A stretch of 64,000 nucleotides of DNA from Blastomussa wellsi. Taxonomy: Eukaryota; Cnidaria; Anthozoa; Scleractinia; Plerogyridae. A program made the position numbers and the translations under genes. The stretch is taken from NCBI GenBank assembly GCA_947652115.1, contig OX393562.1:32237821-32301820 (forward strand), in the 5' to 3' direction. This document shows positions 1 through 8,860 of this stretch, piece by piece (positions within the stretch are counted from its first letter, which is position 1; each line of letters begins with the position of its first letter). The notes below the pieces were generated by a model. That model was given only the letters and a program-made list of their open reading frames with translations, was not told the DNA's origin and did no database searches.

Positions 1-990
1 GACTCCTGTAATACAGAGGTCCATACTGGACAGCAGGCAAACTAGAGACCAGAAGTCCAATGACCTGGGCAACTTCTCTAATGGAAACAGCATTTTTGTT
101 CAACAGTTGTTGACATGCCAAAATTATTTTCTCTGCTTTTTCTGTTGTAAGAAACACTTTCATTTTGACAGAGTCTAAAATAAAACCAAGGAATGTCAAT
201 TTTTGACATGGTTGCAACACTGACTTTTCATGATTGATCAGGAATCCTAGGGACTCAAACAAATTTCGGGTAGTAAGAATATTAATTCTGCATTCCCTCT
301 TAGAGTCCCCCTGTAAATATGAGTCATCAATATACCCAACATTCAAATAGCCTTGGCTACGCAATGTGCTATACACTGGTTTCAAAAGTTTTGTAAAATA
401 TCTTGGTGCTGATGCAAGACCATTAGGCAAACATGTATATTGAAACAACCTGTTTCTCCAAAAAAACCTTAAATATTTCCTGTGCTCCACAGCTACAGGA
501 ACAGTGTAGTATGCATCTGTTAGATCTATAGATGCCATGTAACAGTTTTTCTTCATTAACTGAATAGCACATGTCAAGCTTTCCATTTTAAAATGTTGGT
601 ACTCTATGGATTGATTCAGTCCCTTTAGATTCAAGATCAATCTGTAGGAACCATTTTTCTTTCTCCTGAGAAAAATGGTAGAGACATACTGACCATGACT
701 AGGGTCAGTCTCCTCGAGGACTCCTTTTTCGAGCAATTGTTGTATTTCACCATCAATAATTGCAGCCTCTCCAGAGTTAAAACTGATTGGAGGCTTTGGA
801 TATTGTTGGTAGGGGTTTTCAGTGAACTCAAGATGACAGTGTTCAACCATGTCAAGAATTTTTCTGTCTGATGTAATTTTCCTCCAGACGGAGAGAAAAT
901 ATTGAAGCCTGCCAGCAACTGGCAACCCTGTGTCCCTTACCTCAATATTTTGGTCATGATTCAGTTTTGATTCTTCTGGATGCCCTTCTT
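1..990 (-). CDS. DIRS-type reverse transcriptase (partial, continues left)
   Basis: The minus-strand frame reads without a stop from about 990 to position 1, about 330 codons. It copies element RNA into DNA. Visible motifs: LILNLKGLNQ near 605-650, a catalytic-type MASIDLTDAYY near 510-540, CLPNGLASAPRYF near 400-430, and the polymerase core VGYIDDSYLQGD near 305-340. These phrases are typical of the DIRS family and differ from LINE (YADD) and BEL (YVDD) polymerases. The frame overlaps the end of the gag-like ORF by about 25-30 bases in another phase, as is common in DIRS elements. It has no clear ATG of its own and is probably reached by frameshift or reinitiation. The RNase H and recombinase are outside the window. 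Confidence 0.85.
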
Positions 991-2319
991 CCCCCCCTCC
1001 TTCTGACTGAAGAAGGGGCGTCGGGAGTTTTTTGATGGCCCAGAGTAAGTACTCCTATATTTGCTCTGGTACCTGTCAGAGCGGCCATCATGTCTAGGTC
1101 TTTTGAAACTTTGCTTACCGGTGTTGTCTCTACTAAGCTTTGAAGTGATGCGGTTAGTATCTGTGATATCTTTCACAACTTTTGGTAGATCATCTCCAAA
1201 AAGCTCAGTAGTTATTGGGTTTGATGGAGCGCAAAGATAGCGATAGCTTGTGTGGAGCTCAGGTTTTAGAGCCTCTCTGCGCCTCAGATTTAACTCCATG
1301 TTGGCATTAGCCACCAACAGAACACCATCCATGAGTTGTTTAACTATCTCACCCTTTGGTGATGCATCTGGTTTGGTAATTAAGGCATTTACCACCCCGA
1401 CCACTGCAGTTGCACCTTTAATGAGTGATTTTTGCACTTTCTGGAATTTTAGGTCTGAGGTACGTGCTCTCTCTGAAAGATTGTTCCATATTGGAAGGTT
1501 AACCCTGGTCTCAGCCAGCATGTCACAGTTTTTGGGCTTGAGGTATCGTTTTTTGGTTGCATTGAGCTTATCTTCCTCAGGTTTGTCTTTCAACAGCTTT
1601 TGAACAATAGCTGCTAAATTTTCATTAATTTCAGCGCCATCTTGCTCGGAGACATTAAAGTCCTTTTCGAGTTTGTCAAGTATATCACTATTGTCCTTAC
1701 TCAGAACAGTGCCATCATCAGTTTTCGGTTTTTTACGAGCGGGCTCGTCAGCTTCCATATCTGCCCCGCTGCCACGGTCTTCCGACTCGGAATCGGAAGG
1801 TTCAGAAATGTCATCAGCGCATTCGCCATCCTTTTTCGCCTTGAGCAATTCGCCCAAGTTGCTAAATCCCTTGTTCATCTCCACAGCAAGGCCAGAAAAA
1901 GCCTCTTTGAGAAGGGTAGCCATGTCTGTGGTTGAACTTTGGCCCGGAGAAGCAGAAGGCTTGGAGCCGCTGCGTCGCTCTTTTGGCGCGCTTTTCTCCG
2001 AGGGACGGCTAGGTTTAGGTTGCGTCACAGTTTTCTGAGTTTTTGTGACCACTGTCGTCTTTGAAGCGACCTTGTCAGTAGAAAGTGCTTTTGCTTTTTT
2101 CTTTCTTGGCTGAACATCACGTTTATGTGATTTTGTGGGATCTTTAGTCCCAGAAATGGGCTCTGCGTCTGTTGACAGCGAGCCATGCTTCTCCGCACGT
2201 GTCTCTCCTCCTGCGGAGAATTCTTCGGTCCAGTTCTTCAAACTGGCGTTCAGGAGCGAGTCATTCTCTAGCAAAGACTCGTTGGTAGTTGCGTTTGCTA
2301 TTGACGATGATTCGCTCAT
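961..2319 (-). CDS. DIRS ORF1, gag-like protein
   Basis: This 452-residue ORF starts with MSESSSIANATTNESLL and has a stop at 961. The first 200 residues are low complexity, rich in S, T, K, E and P, with a basic patch (PRKKKAKALS) and acidic runs (SDSESEDRGSGADMEADEP). A more ordered middle (about 215-385) is followed by a basic, R/S/G-rich tail (KRPRHDGRSDRYQSKYRS), which is likely to bind nucleic acid. No zinc knuckle is seen. Its place just upstream of a DIRS RT frame identifies it as the structural ORF; the primary sequence alone would not. Confidence 0.7.
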   Translation of the reverse strand: MSESSSIANATTNESLLENDSLLNASLKNWTEEFSAGGETRAEKHGSLSTDAEPISGTKDPTKSHKRDVQPRKKKAKALSTDKVASKTTVVTKTQKTVTQPKPSRPSEKSAPKERRSGSKPSASPGQSSTTDMATLLKEAFSGLAVEMNKGFSNLGELLKAKKDGECADDISEPSDSESEDRGSGADMEADEPARKKPKTDDGTVLSKDNSDILDKLEKDFNVSEQDGAEINENLAAIVQKLLKDKPEEDKLNATKKRYLKPKNCDMLAETRVNLPIWNNLSERARTSDLKFQKVQKSLIKGATAVVGVVNALITKPDASPKGEIVKQLMDGVLLVANANMELNLRRREALKPELHTSYRYLCAPSNPITTELFGDDLPKVVKDITDTNRITSKLSRDNTGKQSFKRPRHDGRSDRYQSKYRSTYSGPSKNSRRPFFSQKEGGKKGIQKNQN

Positions 2320-2494
2320 CTTAAGTGCTGAAAAGAAGGCTGTATTTTGGAAAAAATCCTCGTATACAGCGACACAAATCCAACCTGATCGGCCACAAAC
2401 GTTGCACTGATTGGCGCATGCGCTTGCTATCTCATGGAATCTCTCAGCATGGTAACGAGGTAGAACTAATGTGTTTTTCTATGTTTGTTTTCAG
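2320..2494. other. Junction between DIRS 5' flank and MULE-like exon
   Basis: This stretch holds the upstream side of the DIRS ORF1 and the intron end that precedes the MULE-like exon (TTTGTTTTCAG just before 2495). No terminal repeat of the DIRS element could be delimited by eye. Confidence 0.4.
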
Positions 2495-3025
2495 GTGCAA
2501 GAGCTCGGCCTGCAGAGAGCGTATTCTGAGGACGATGCGGTCTACAAATACATAAGAAAGTTAATGGCCCTACCGTTCCTACCTTACCGCCAGATCCTTC
2601 CAATGTTCCTTCGCCTGCAAGTTCAAGCTCAGACAGAGCCCCTACAGAACCTCGTCGCTTACATCAGACGACAGTGGATAGAAAGCACGGTGTTCCTTCC
2701 GAAGAACTGGAGCGTGTACCAACAGCCGATCAGAACTAACAACGACATCGAGGGGTGGCATAATGCTCTGAATCGTCGTGCGAGTGGGCAGAGCAGTTTA
2801 TCTATGTATTCCTTGATAGAGCTCCTGGAGAGAGAGGCGAGACTAACAGCCGTCACCATCAGGCTAGTATCGGAAAGAAAACTGAAGCGCGTCCAGCGGA
2901 AGCAGTACCGCAACCTTCAGGCAAGGTTGTTCGACAGCTGGGAGCAGTACGAGAGAAAAGAGAAGACCGCCGCACAGCTGCTGAAAACCTGCTGTCATCT
3001 CAACGGCCCGGCTCGTGGAGACTGA
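2495..3025 (+). CDS. MULE-like transposase-family protein, C-terminal exon
   Basis: A strong 3' splice site (TATGTTTGTTTTCAG) at 2494 is followed by about 176 in-frame codons ending at 3025. The frame contains TNNDIEGWHNALNRRA (about 2734-2782), a phrase typical of C-terminal regions of animal proteins with a MULE transposase domain, followed by a basic helix (SERKLKRVQRKQYRNLQARL). The MULE DDE core and any FLYWCH zinc finger would be in upstream exons that are not in the window; the DIRS element occupies that side. It could be a domesticated host gene or a relic. The exon is intact, with no internal stop. A histone-type stem-loop and an AATAAA lie just downstream. Confidence 0.6.
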   Translation: MQELGLQRAYSEDDAVYKYIRKLMALPFLPYRQILPMFLRLQVQAQTEPLQNLVAYIRRQWIESTVFLPKNWSVYQQPIRTNNDIEGWHNALNRRASGQSSLSMYSLIELLEREARLTAVTIRLVSERKLKRVQRKQYRNLQARLFDSWEQYERKEKTAAQLLKTCCHLNGPARGD

Positions 3026-3054
3026 ACAAGTCAACAAACCCACAAACAAAAAAC

Positions 3055-3074
3055 GGCTCCTTTAGGAGCCACCA
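3055..3074 (+). terminator. Histone-type 3' stem-loop
   Basis: The sequence GGCTCC-TTTA-GGAGCC forms a six-pair stem with a four-base loop. It is preceded by AAAAAAC and followed by ACCA, the flanks seen at replication-dependent histone mRNA 3' ends. A purine-rich GCGAAAGGAAATG at about 3080-3092 sits where the U7-binding element would be. The sixth pair is C-G instead of the usual U-A, and the last loop base is A. No histone coding sequence is next to it; the nearest upstream gene on the strand is the MULE-like exon. Confidence 0.6.
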
Positions 3075-3109
3075 AGTTTGCGAAAGGAAATGATCAGCAA
3101 TGAACTATC

Positions 3110-3115
3110 AATAAA
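3110..3115 (+). promoter_or_regulatory. Polyadenylation signal AATAAA
   Basis: AATAAA lies 85 bases after the stop of the MULE-like exon, and a second A/T-rich candidate (CTAATAAAATT) follows within 15 bases. It gives an ordinary 3' end downstream of the histone-type stem-loop. Confidence 0.5.
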
Positions 3116-3258
3116 GAAACCTAATAAAATTTGAGGGGGATTGGGGCGAAATTAATGTTTAATAAAAATATATAACATCGACAATTCCTCTCAGAATATG
3201 AATTTCAAGTTGTTTATTTTTGACTTTGTTGCTATGCGAGTGAGAAAAATAACAAGAT

Positions 3259-3651
3259 TTAACAGGCGGAACATACTCTAAGCCGTGTTCTAAAGTTTTC
3301 AAATACAATCGAACAGACCTTTTTCAAAACGTATTTTAGACGTTGGCGAACTGACATGTTAGCGTTGGCGAACTGACATTTGACGTTGGCGAATCGACTT
3401 CGTACGTTGGCGAACTGGACGTTGGCGAAACGACCGGTTACCTTCTCCAAGCTGTCGGGTGATTTATCTGTTTGCGGGTTGCCCAGGTTCACAAGCGTGC
3501 GCGTAAGATGGTCCATTCTTAAGACAACTCCGTCGCTCTCAAATGGATCTGTTATGTTTTCTAAGGACATGGATGTGAGCTTGACGCTGGCAAGGAATTC
3601 ACGATCGCTACTCTCACGATCGCTTTCCGCCATATTGGTTTGCGCCCGCAT
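3259..3651 (-). CDS. Hypothetical ORF with FANV repeats
   Basis: This 130-codon ORF is not recognised. The N-terminal half (from MAESDRESSDREFLASVKL, whose ATG is near 3633) reads like ordinary soluble protein. The C-terminal part is built by the 21-bp array described separately, giving repeated FANV phrases. It could be the first exon of an element-encoded or host gene, since another array with the same period lies upstream of it on the same strand. No splice donor was pinned down. Confidence 0.25.
   Translation of the reverse strand: MRAQTNMAESDRESSDREFLASVKLTSMSLENITDPFESDGVVLRMDHLTRTLVNLGNPQTDKSPDSLEKVTGRFANVQFANVRSRFANVKCQFANANMSVRQRLKYVLKKVCSIVFENFRTRLRVCSAC
3342..3437. repeat. Short tandem array, GTTGGCGAA unit, about 21-bp period
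   Basis: GTTGGCGAA recurs at 3342, 3364, 3385, 3406 and 3421 with spacings of 22, 21, 21 and 15. The sequence after each core varies (ACTGACATGTTAGC, ACTGACATTTGAC, TCGACTTCGTAC). Confidence 0.85.
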
Positions 3652-3702
3652 TAGTACAGCGGGTTCTCTTTTAAAGGGTTGATTATTGAAGCGTGTCGGA
3701 AG

Positions 3703-4015
3703 TTAAAATGTGAAACAAGCATAAAATGAAAACCAAGCATGTTGAAACAAGCATAAAATGACAACCAAGCATGTTGAAACAAACATAAAATGACAAGTGA
3801 GTATGTCGGATGGTATGCATGAAATAATAAATGCGTGACGGGAATGTCGCGTGAACAAACATAGTCGCATTTTGTGAAACTCTAATGTTGCACTGTCAAA
3901 GACTAAAGTTGGATCGTGAAATTGCAATGTCGCATTGTGAAACTCTAATGTTGCACTGTCAAAGACTAAAGTTGGATCGTGAAACTCCAATGTCGCATTG
4001 TGAAACTTTAATGTC
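3703..4015. repeat. Compound tandem array: 32-bp units, then 63-bp units made of three 21-mers
   Basis: Units of about 32 bp (GTTGAAACAAGCATAAAATG core) start at 3710, 3741 and 3773. From 3874 the period is 63 bp (starts 3874, 3937, 4000), and each 63-mer is three diverged 21-mers, of which two begin GTGAAA and one GTCAAAG. The minus strand stays open through it and reads as a seven-residue repeat (EFHDPTL, VFDSATL, EFHNATL), probably a by-product of the 21-bp period. Confidence 0.85.
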
Positions 4016-4626
4016 GAATCGAGGGCAACAAATTAAAAAAAAACATAAAATATGAACTGAACATCGAAAGTGAAAGTCGAATTTTGGCGGGGATATAACG
4101 CCATAGATAACAGAGTACGTGCAAATTTCAAACAGGCTTTAACATCTTATTCACAAGGTCCATTAAAAGATACTTCCTGTTTACACTTGATATCTAAGCT
4201 CTTAATATCTAGGGAAGTCCGGATGTGAATTTTAAAATCCGGATTTCGATTGTCTAATAAAACAAAGCTGAAATACACTAGAATGGATTTTGATCACCGA
4301 AATCTTTCTCCCAGGTGGAGATGGATTTGTTATTTTTGTGTTCTGTTGGGAAATCCAAAAACGGATTTGCAAAGTTGTTCTCGTGTTCAGCGGTGTATGA
4401 TGCACCAATACAGGGTATTCACCTGACGTCATAGCCGCCTTATTGGTGTACCTTTACAAAAGAATTTTAAATGACTTATTTGGTACACCAACATGGCCGC
4501 CGTGTTTGTTTTTATTTGAATCCCAAGGGACTGAATACATGAAATCCAGAATGACCATTGTGACATTAAAATATAGCTGACTTTCAGTTCCAAAAAAACT
4601 GGCAGCGTGGTTCGAGCTCCTCTGCA
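4016..4626. other. Intergenic, no gene seen
   Basis: A/T-rich sequence with GGATTT/AAATCC phrases near 4215-4370 that look like decayed repeat. Nothing coding could be supported. Confidence 0.4.
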
Positions 4627-4857
4627 TCAAGAAGTTGAGCAGCCATTTCGGGTGGCATTATGACCACCAAAAGGGTCCATCATGACTGACACAAGCGTTG
4701 TCACGAGCTTCTTCGCATCTTCTTCGTCTCTTTTCACTCTGATTGACCCTCCCTCTTTGTGTGTCGTTTGTGTGTCGTCACGGTGAACTCCCCATAGTTG
4801 CTTTGTTGCCGTGGTAACTGCTGCTGGTTCTTGTGCTGTAACAAACCATCTCTCCAA
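4627..4857 (-). pseudogene. Remnant of a transposon-associated protein (RDEEDAKKLV...DPFGG)
   Basis: The minus frame of 76 codons contains SIRVKRDEEDAKKLVTTL followed by MMDPFGG. From memory, a block of this type (a charged RDxxDxxKLV helix, then W/M-x-DPF) occurs in long uncharacterised proteins spread through cnidarian genomes with mobile elements. The piece is short, has no flanking splice sites that I can defend, and abuts Penelope-derived sequence. It is most likely a fragment. Confidence 0.25.
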
Positions 4858-5008
4858 AGCACCCGCTTTCTGGAATATTCCAACAACAATTTTGGAATCT
4901 AAGTTAACGCTCAGCTATAGACCTCTGGAGCATTCTCTTTCAAAAGGTATAATTTGGTTTATCAACTGGGTTGATAATGTCAATTGGCCACCGTGAAGAG
5001 ATTCAAGA

Positions 5009-5042
5009 GCCGACGTTTCGAGCATTAGCCCTTCGTCGGAGC
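5009..5042 (-). ncRNA. Hammerhead-ribozyme-like motif in Penelope terminal repeat
   Basis: On the minus strand the block reads CCGACGA, a GGGC-TAAT-GCTC hairpin, GAAAC and GTC. This matches the layout of the minimal type I hammerhead (CUGANGA, helix II, GAAA, cleavage after GUC) described in Penelope-like elements. The core U4 is C here, which would be expected to reduce or abolish cleavage. The outer helix (GACG/CGTC) is kept. Confidence 0.5.
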
Positions 5043-5096
5043 GAATCAAGGAATTGTGGGTCGTGTGTTGTTTATATACAGAAAGATGGAGCTTCG

Positions 5097-5417
5097 CTAT
5101 TGGTTGGTGCCTGGTAACGTGAAAACAACGGAATAAATTAGTTGAATGAAAAAGCGTTCGTTGATACCGTGAGGATTAAGAGTGCCGATTTTAAAAATAA
5201 TTTTTTGTTCTAGAGTTTTGCGGCTTTCCGTGCTTCTTTGGTGAAGGGAAAGGCCGCAGACTGCCATATACTGCTTAGAATGATTTGGGAGATTGAAGTG
5301 TCTCGCGACCGGTTTCGATGCATTTTTGTCGTCTTTCTCTACGTCCCGAAGGTGTTCTCGGAATCGGTCGCCTAGTCGTCTCCCTGTTTTATTTTTCACG
5401 GGTTTGCTCCTCGACAA
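5097..5417 (-). pseudogene. Penelope GIY-YIG endonuclease region, 5'-truncated
   Basis: This 106-codon frame includes GRRLGDRFREHLRDVEKDD, then SKPVARHFNLPNHS and TLNPHGINERF. These are standard blocks downstream of the GIY-YIG motif in Penelope-like elements, whose endonuclease nicks target DNA for reverse transcription. The GIY-YIG core itself and the whole RT are absent because the copy is truncated at its 5' side. The last codons read through to a stop at 5097. Confidence 0.75.
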
Positions 5418-5419
5418 TC

Positions 5420-6112
5420 ATGACAACATCATTTTTGACTTTTTGGAATCTGGTTGGCTTCTCGGCTACTATAGTCAGACTCGTCCAGCGTTTGACCTGC
5501 GTACTCATCGAGGAAGCTTAAATTTTCCCGATGCCGTCGGCGCTTATCTGCAAAGCGAGATTCTACTCGGCCGTGTTGTAGGAGCATTCGCAGTACCGCC
5601 TTTCACTGACGCATTCGCTGTTTCGGGACTCCAACAAACCACAAGTCATTGTTGGCCTTCTGGCTCGTCCGAGAGCGATGGTATACCGAGTAGTTCTTTC
5701 CTGGGCGAGTCGCTCGATCTGTCTTATCCGACCATTGATGCGATTGTCGAAGCGATTGTATCTCGGTCGTGGGTGTTTGCTTTACAAGCGCGATCTTCGC
5801 AAGGCGTATCGTCAATTTCCGGTGGATCCGCGCGACTATTGTTTAATCCTCTCTTGGTGGAATGGATAGTTTTATTTTGATACCGTTCTCGCCATGGGTT
5901 TACACTCCGTCGCTGTGGCTTGTCAGCGTTCTACTTCTATCGTCACCTGCATTCCAGCCGGGCGAGGACTTTCGGTTTTTAATTATCTTGATGATTTTAT
6001 TGGAATTTCGGTGCCCTCTGATGCTAACCTACACTTTGAAGAGTCCGGGCATTGTTACAGTTGCTAGGTCTCAAGGAATCGCTCGATACCGTTTATGGCC
6101 TGTTTGGGTATA
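5420..6112 (+). pseudogene. Decayed DIRS-order (Ngaro-like) reverse transcriptase
   Basis: Joined frames on the plus strand show AYLQSEILLGRVVG (about 5545-5590), SSSFLGESLDLSYPTIDAIV (about 5690-5750), LLYKRDLRKAYRQFPVDPRD (about 5785-5840) and, in a further frame, VFNYLDDFIGIS (about 5975-6010). These are reverse transcriptase blocks of the kind found in tyrosine-recombinase retrotransposons. The reading frame changes at least twice, an internal TGA occurs and a TAG ends the last block, so it is inactive. It directly abuts the Penelope fragment, which indicates nested or deleted insertions. Confidence 0.65.
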
Positions 6113-6886
6113 GAAAACTATTGACTTGATCTTTTCAGTGAGCCCGACCGTTTATTTGACATTAAATAATTATTGTAAGGCTGGTTACACAAGGGGACCA
6201 CTACTAATCAATCAATCAATCAATCCTTTATTCACACTATCCTAGGTATTTATGCACTATCTATATCATAAACAAAGAGACAAAAGAAGAATGAAATTAG
6301 GCCTTAATGTAGAAGTAAATAAGTGTGCGACGCCCAAAGTAGCAGAGCTTTCTAGTTGGACGCCGCCATTGCTAAGTAAATAAATAATGGCAGCATTAAC
6401 ATAGACAAAAATTAAGTTAGTTGGACAATTAATGCAAATTATGTAGGGTAAGCAAAGTTAGGTGAGATTTGTTATTTCCTAAAGTTTAAAAGCAAGAGGG
6501 GGCCAGATTATTTTGCTCAGCATCAAGCCAGTAGTGAATTCAACTTTGATTAACCAAAAGATGACACTTCCATTCGTTTTTAAAGGAAGTAAATAAAGAG
6601 CCCTTCAGTCGCTAGCCCGCAAGTTGGTATTCGTGTCAAAATGTGTTCGTTAGAGTCGCGTTTTTATAGTTTACCGTTTTTTACAACGTATCATAAATTT
6701 TCTATCCCAATTGTGCTCGGTTTGCTCATTAAAAAACTCTGATTCTTTTTCTCTGAATTCGTCTTGTGATTGATTTAGTTGCACAATTCAAGCAAAGCAA
6801 GCACTTTTTCTTTCATCAGATTAGCAACCAGACCTCCAAAAGAAATGCCCTGGTTCTAGTCAATTTTTACCCACAAGGCCACAAGA
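6113..6886. other. Intergenic with a LINE-type tail
   Basis: An (ATCA)n tract at about 6206-6226, followed by TTTATTCACACTATC, is the minus-strand 3' tail form of a non-LTR retroelement. No coding part of that element is recognised, and nothing else is supported. Confidence 0.4.
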
Positions 6887-6950
6887 CCTCGATACTGCTG
6901 ACACCAAAATTGTAGGGGTGGTTCCAAACCGACGAAAAATCCCCAATGTG

Positions 6951-8040
6951 GATATTAAAACATGTATAGGTGTTCTTTAGTGTTTATTGGAAAAATTTAT
7001 CTGTTCCTTTTTCACAGCGCATGATTCATAATTTTTTCCCTTCCAGCAGCAATTAGCACAAACAGAAAATGCGTGGAAATGACACTGAAAAACGTTGAAA
7101 TCCGCTCTTCTCAACGAGACTCAAGCCCTCGGCGTCGAACAGTTTCTTCAGTCGCCCAGTCGCCCTTCCGAGTTTCAATCGGCCAGCGAAAAAATAGTAT
7201 TTTTTTCAGTGACAACTCCGACGAGACCAGCAACATTTGCGCTGGAGTATAACTGGAGCTCAAAACTAATTTTGGTTCTCACTTCTAATTTACATCACAA
7301 TTTCCTCTTGGTGTTCGAGTAAACATTTCCTGTGTGTGAAAAACCTACTTCAGTCATTGACTTAGTGCCACATCAATTACCAAAAAAAGCCGAAACATCG
7401 CCTTGACAATGACCGAGCACGAATCTTTTCAACTGCTCACTATGCAGAAGAATCGCGAGCATCATCTATTTCTGAACAATCAATCAATATTCTAAGCATG
7501 TTTTTTCCACAGAATAAATGCGATCCGCGGACAATTTACTCTCCCACGCAGTGTTTTTAGGCGGCTATTACGTTTTTACTTTCCCCCAAGTGATATCCTA
7601 AATACGACTGCGCCGGAGGCTAAGGAATTTTGTCAAATGGGAATCATGTTTTAGATAAAACACAGTTAATCCGCCCACGAAAAGTTTTTAATCTTATCTT
7701 TAAACTTTTACAGACGTGGATTTTAGCTCTGACAAAAACAATTCTTTTCTCCAAGTTCATGGTCTATACAAAAAGTTGAAACACTGAAATAGGCCGTAAA
7801 GATAATCACTATTTTTGCGCTGGGTAGTTGAAACTCGGAAGGGCGACTGAAGAAACTGCTCGACAACGGCTTGAGTCTTGTTGAGAAGAGCGGATTTCAA
7901 CGGTTTTCAGTGCAATTTCCGCGCGTTTGTTGTTTGTTCCAATTGCTGGCTGGGAAAATATATGGATTAGGTGCTGGAAAAAAGGAACAGATAAATTTTT
8001 CCCAGTCACACTCAGGTACACCAGTAAATGATTTAATATC
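6951..8040. mobile_element. Large foldback element with about 240-bp arms
   Basis: The stretch 6951-7205 reappears in reverse complement at 7806-8040. Matching blocks include TTTATCTGTTCC (6999), GAAATCCGCTCTTCTCAAC (about 7098) and CTTCCGAGTTTCAA (about 7164). The arms differ by point changes and small indels, so the copy is not recent. The loop (about 600 bp) holds no ORF of note. No target duplication was established. Confidence 0.7.
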
Positions 8041-8728
8041 ATATATTTTCATTCATTTTGGCATCATGCAGAGTGCATTCTGTCACAGTTTGTTCGTTGG
8101 GTGCCCCTGCATCAGTAGTCTATCGCTTAGCTTCTTGCGTTATTTTTGATTCTATACAATATAAAAAAATCAACACAGAAAGGTATTCTTGGTGAAATTT
8201 GTCTTATTTACGTCGGAAATAAAACGGGGCTATTTACCTAATTACTGTGTAAAGACTATTGCAGCTTACACAGCAAAAGGAAAATTCCCTTTTTATCGGC
8301 AGCACCTTTTACATGCTCAGCATATTTTTTCCTAAGCTAGAGCACTGTGTATTTTCATTGCCTAGAGAATGTGAAACGTTTAGTTCATTATATATCTCAC
8401 ATTTCAGAAAATTTGATTTCCTTACTGGTTTCAATATAAATGTGCTCTTCAAATGACGAGTTGAAAATTCGAAACAAGAGTCGATTATAAAAACATAAAT
8501 TACGTCAACGACATTTTTCCCACTTTCTTCTTCTGGCAGAAATTTTGGTCTTTTCAGTGCACCAGAATGTCTTGCCTTACCGAAAAGATAACAATGAGAA
8601 GAACCATTCATATTCAATAGAACAGAGCTGAGTTTCTACTAATGCAATATATATATACCCCGTCTGATTTTATCGAGGAGTGCAAAACAAACAAACGGCC
8701 ACCATTTTGGCTCAAATCATAGTTTTGA

Positions 8729-8791
8729 GCACCCTGCGAGCAGTCTCTTCGACTTTTTTTAGGAAGATCGAAGAGACTCTTCTCGCAGGGT
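8729..8791. mobile_element. Short hairpin MITE (ACCCTGCGAG ends)
   Basis: ACCCTGCGAG...CTCTTCGA at 8729-8750 pairs with TCGAAGAG...CTCGCAGGGT at 8768-8791, leaving a loop of under 20 bases. It is a compact palindromic non-autonomous element. Confidence 0.6.
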
Positions 8792-8811
8792 AAGTTTTGA
8801 TAAAATACTTC

Positions 8812-8860
8812 AATCAATCAATCCATTTATTTTCACTGCAATTACGTCGCCGTGGTTATC
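8812..8860 (-). repeat. LINE/SINE-type tail (CAAT)n
   Basis: CAATCAATCAATCC followed by ATTTATTTTC is the reverse complement of an AATAAA-like signal followed by a GATT-repeat tail. It marks the 3' end of a minus-strand retroposed copy. Confidence 0.45.

Larger units (their letters stand above)
1..2319 (-). mobile_element. DIRS-type retrotransposon, 5' part, cut by window edge
   Basis: A gag-like ORF (961-2319) is followed on the minus strand by a reverse transcriptase frame that runs off the left edge. The RT has the style of DIRS-order elements, which integrate with a tyrosine recombinase instead of a DDE integrase. The recombinase and the far terminal repeat would lie left of position 1. 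Both frames are open, so the copy may be young. The 5' terminus was not defined; it should fall between 2320 and about 2490, next to a MULE-like exon. Confidence 0.8.
4953..5417 (-). mobile_element. Penelope-like element, 3' part
   Basis: The minus strand carries the GIY-YIG-linked C-terminus of a Penelope polyprotein (5097-5417). It is followed by the characteristic terminal block with a hammerhead-like motif (5009-5042) and the phrase TTATCAACCCAGTTGATAA (about 4957-4975). The RT part is missing: at about 5418 the sequence changes to a different retroelement. A shorter copy of the terminal block is at 24411-24520. Confidence 0.75.

Noticed and set aside
3342..3437. CRISPR-like array because of regular repeats and variable spacers.
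   Set aside because: Eukaryotic nuclear context, spacers of only 6-13 bases and no cas genes; it is a degenerate minisatellite.
3703..3990. A minus-strand repeat ORF (EFHDPTL units) as a real repeat protein.
   Set aside because: The 21-bp period keeps the frame open automatically, and the ORF ends in non-repetitive sequence without splice sites.
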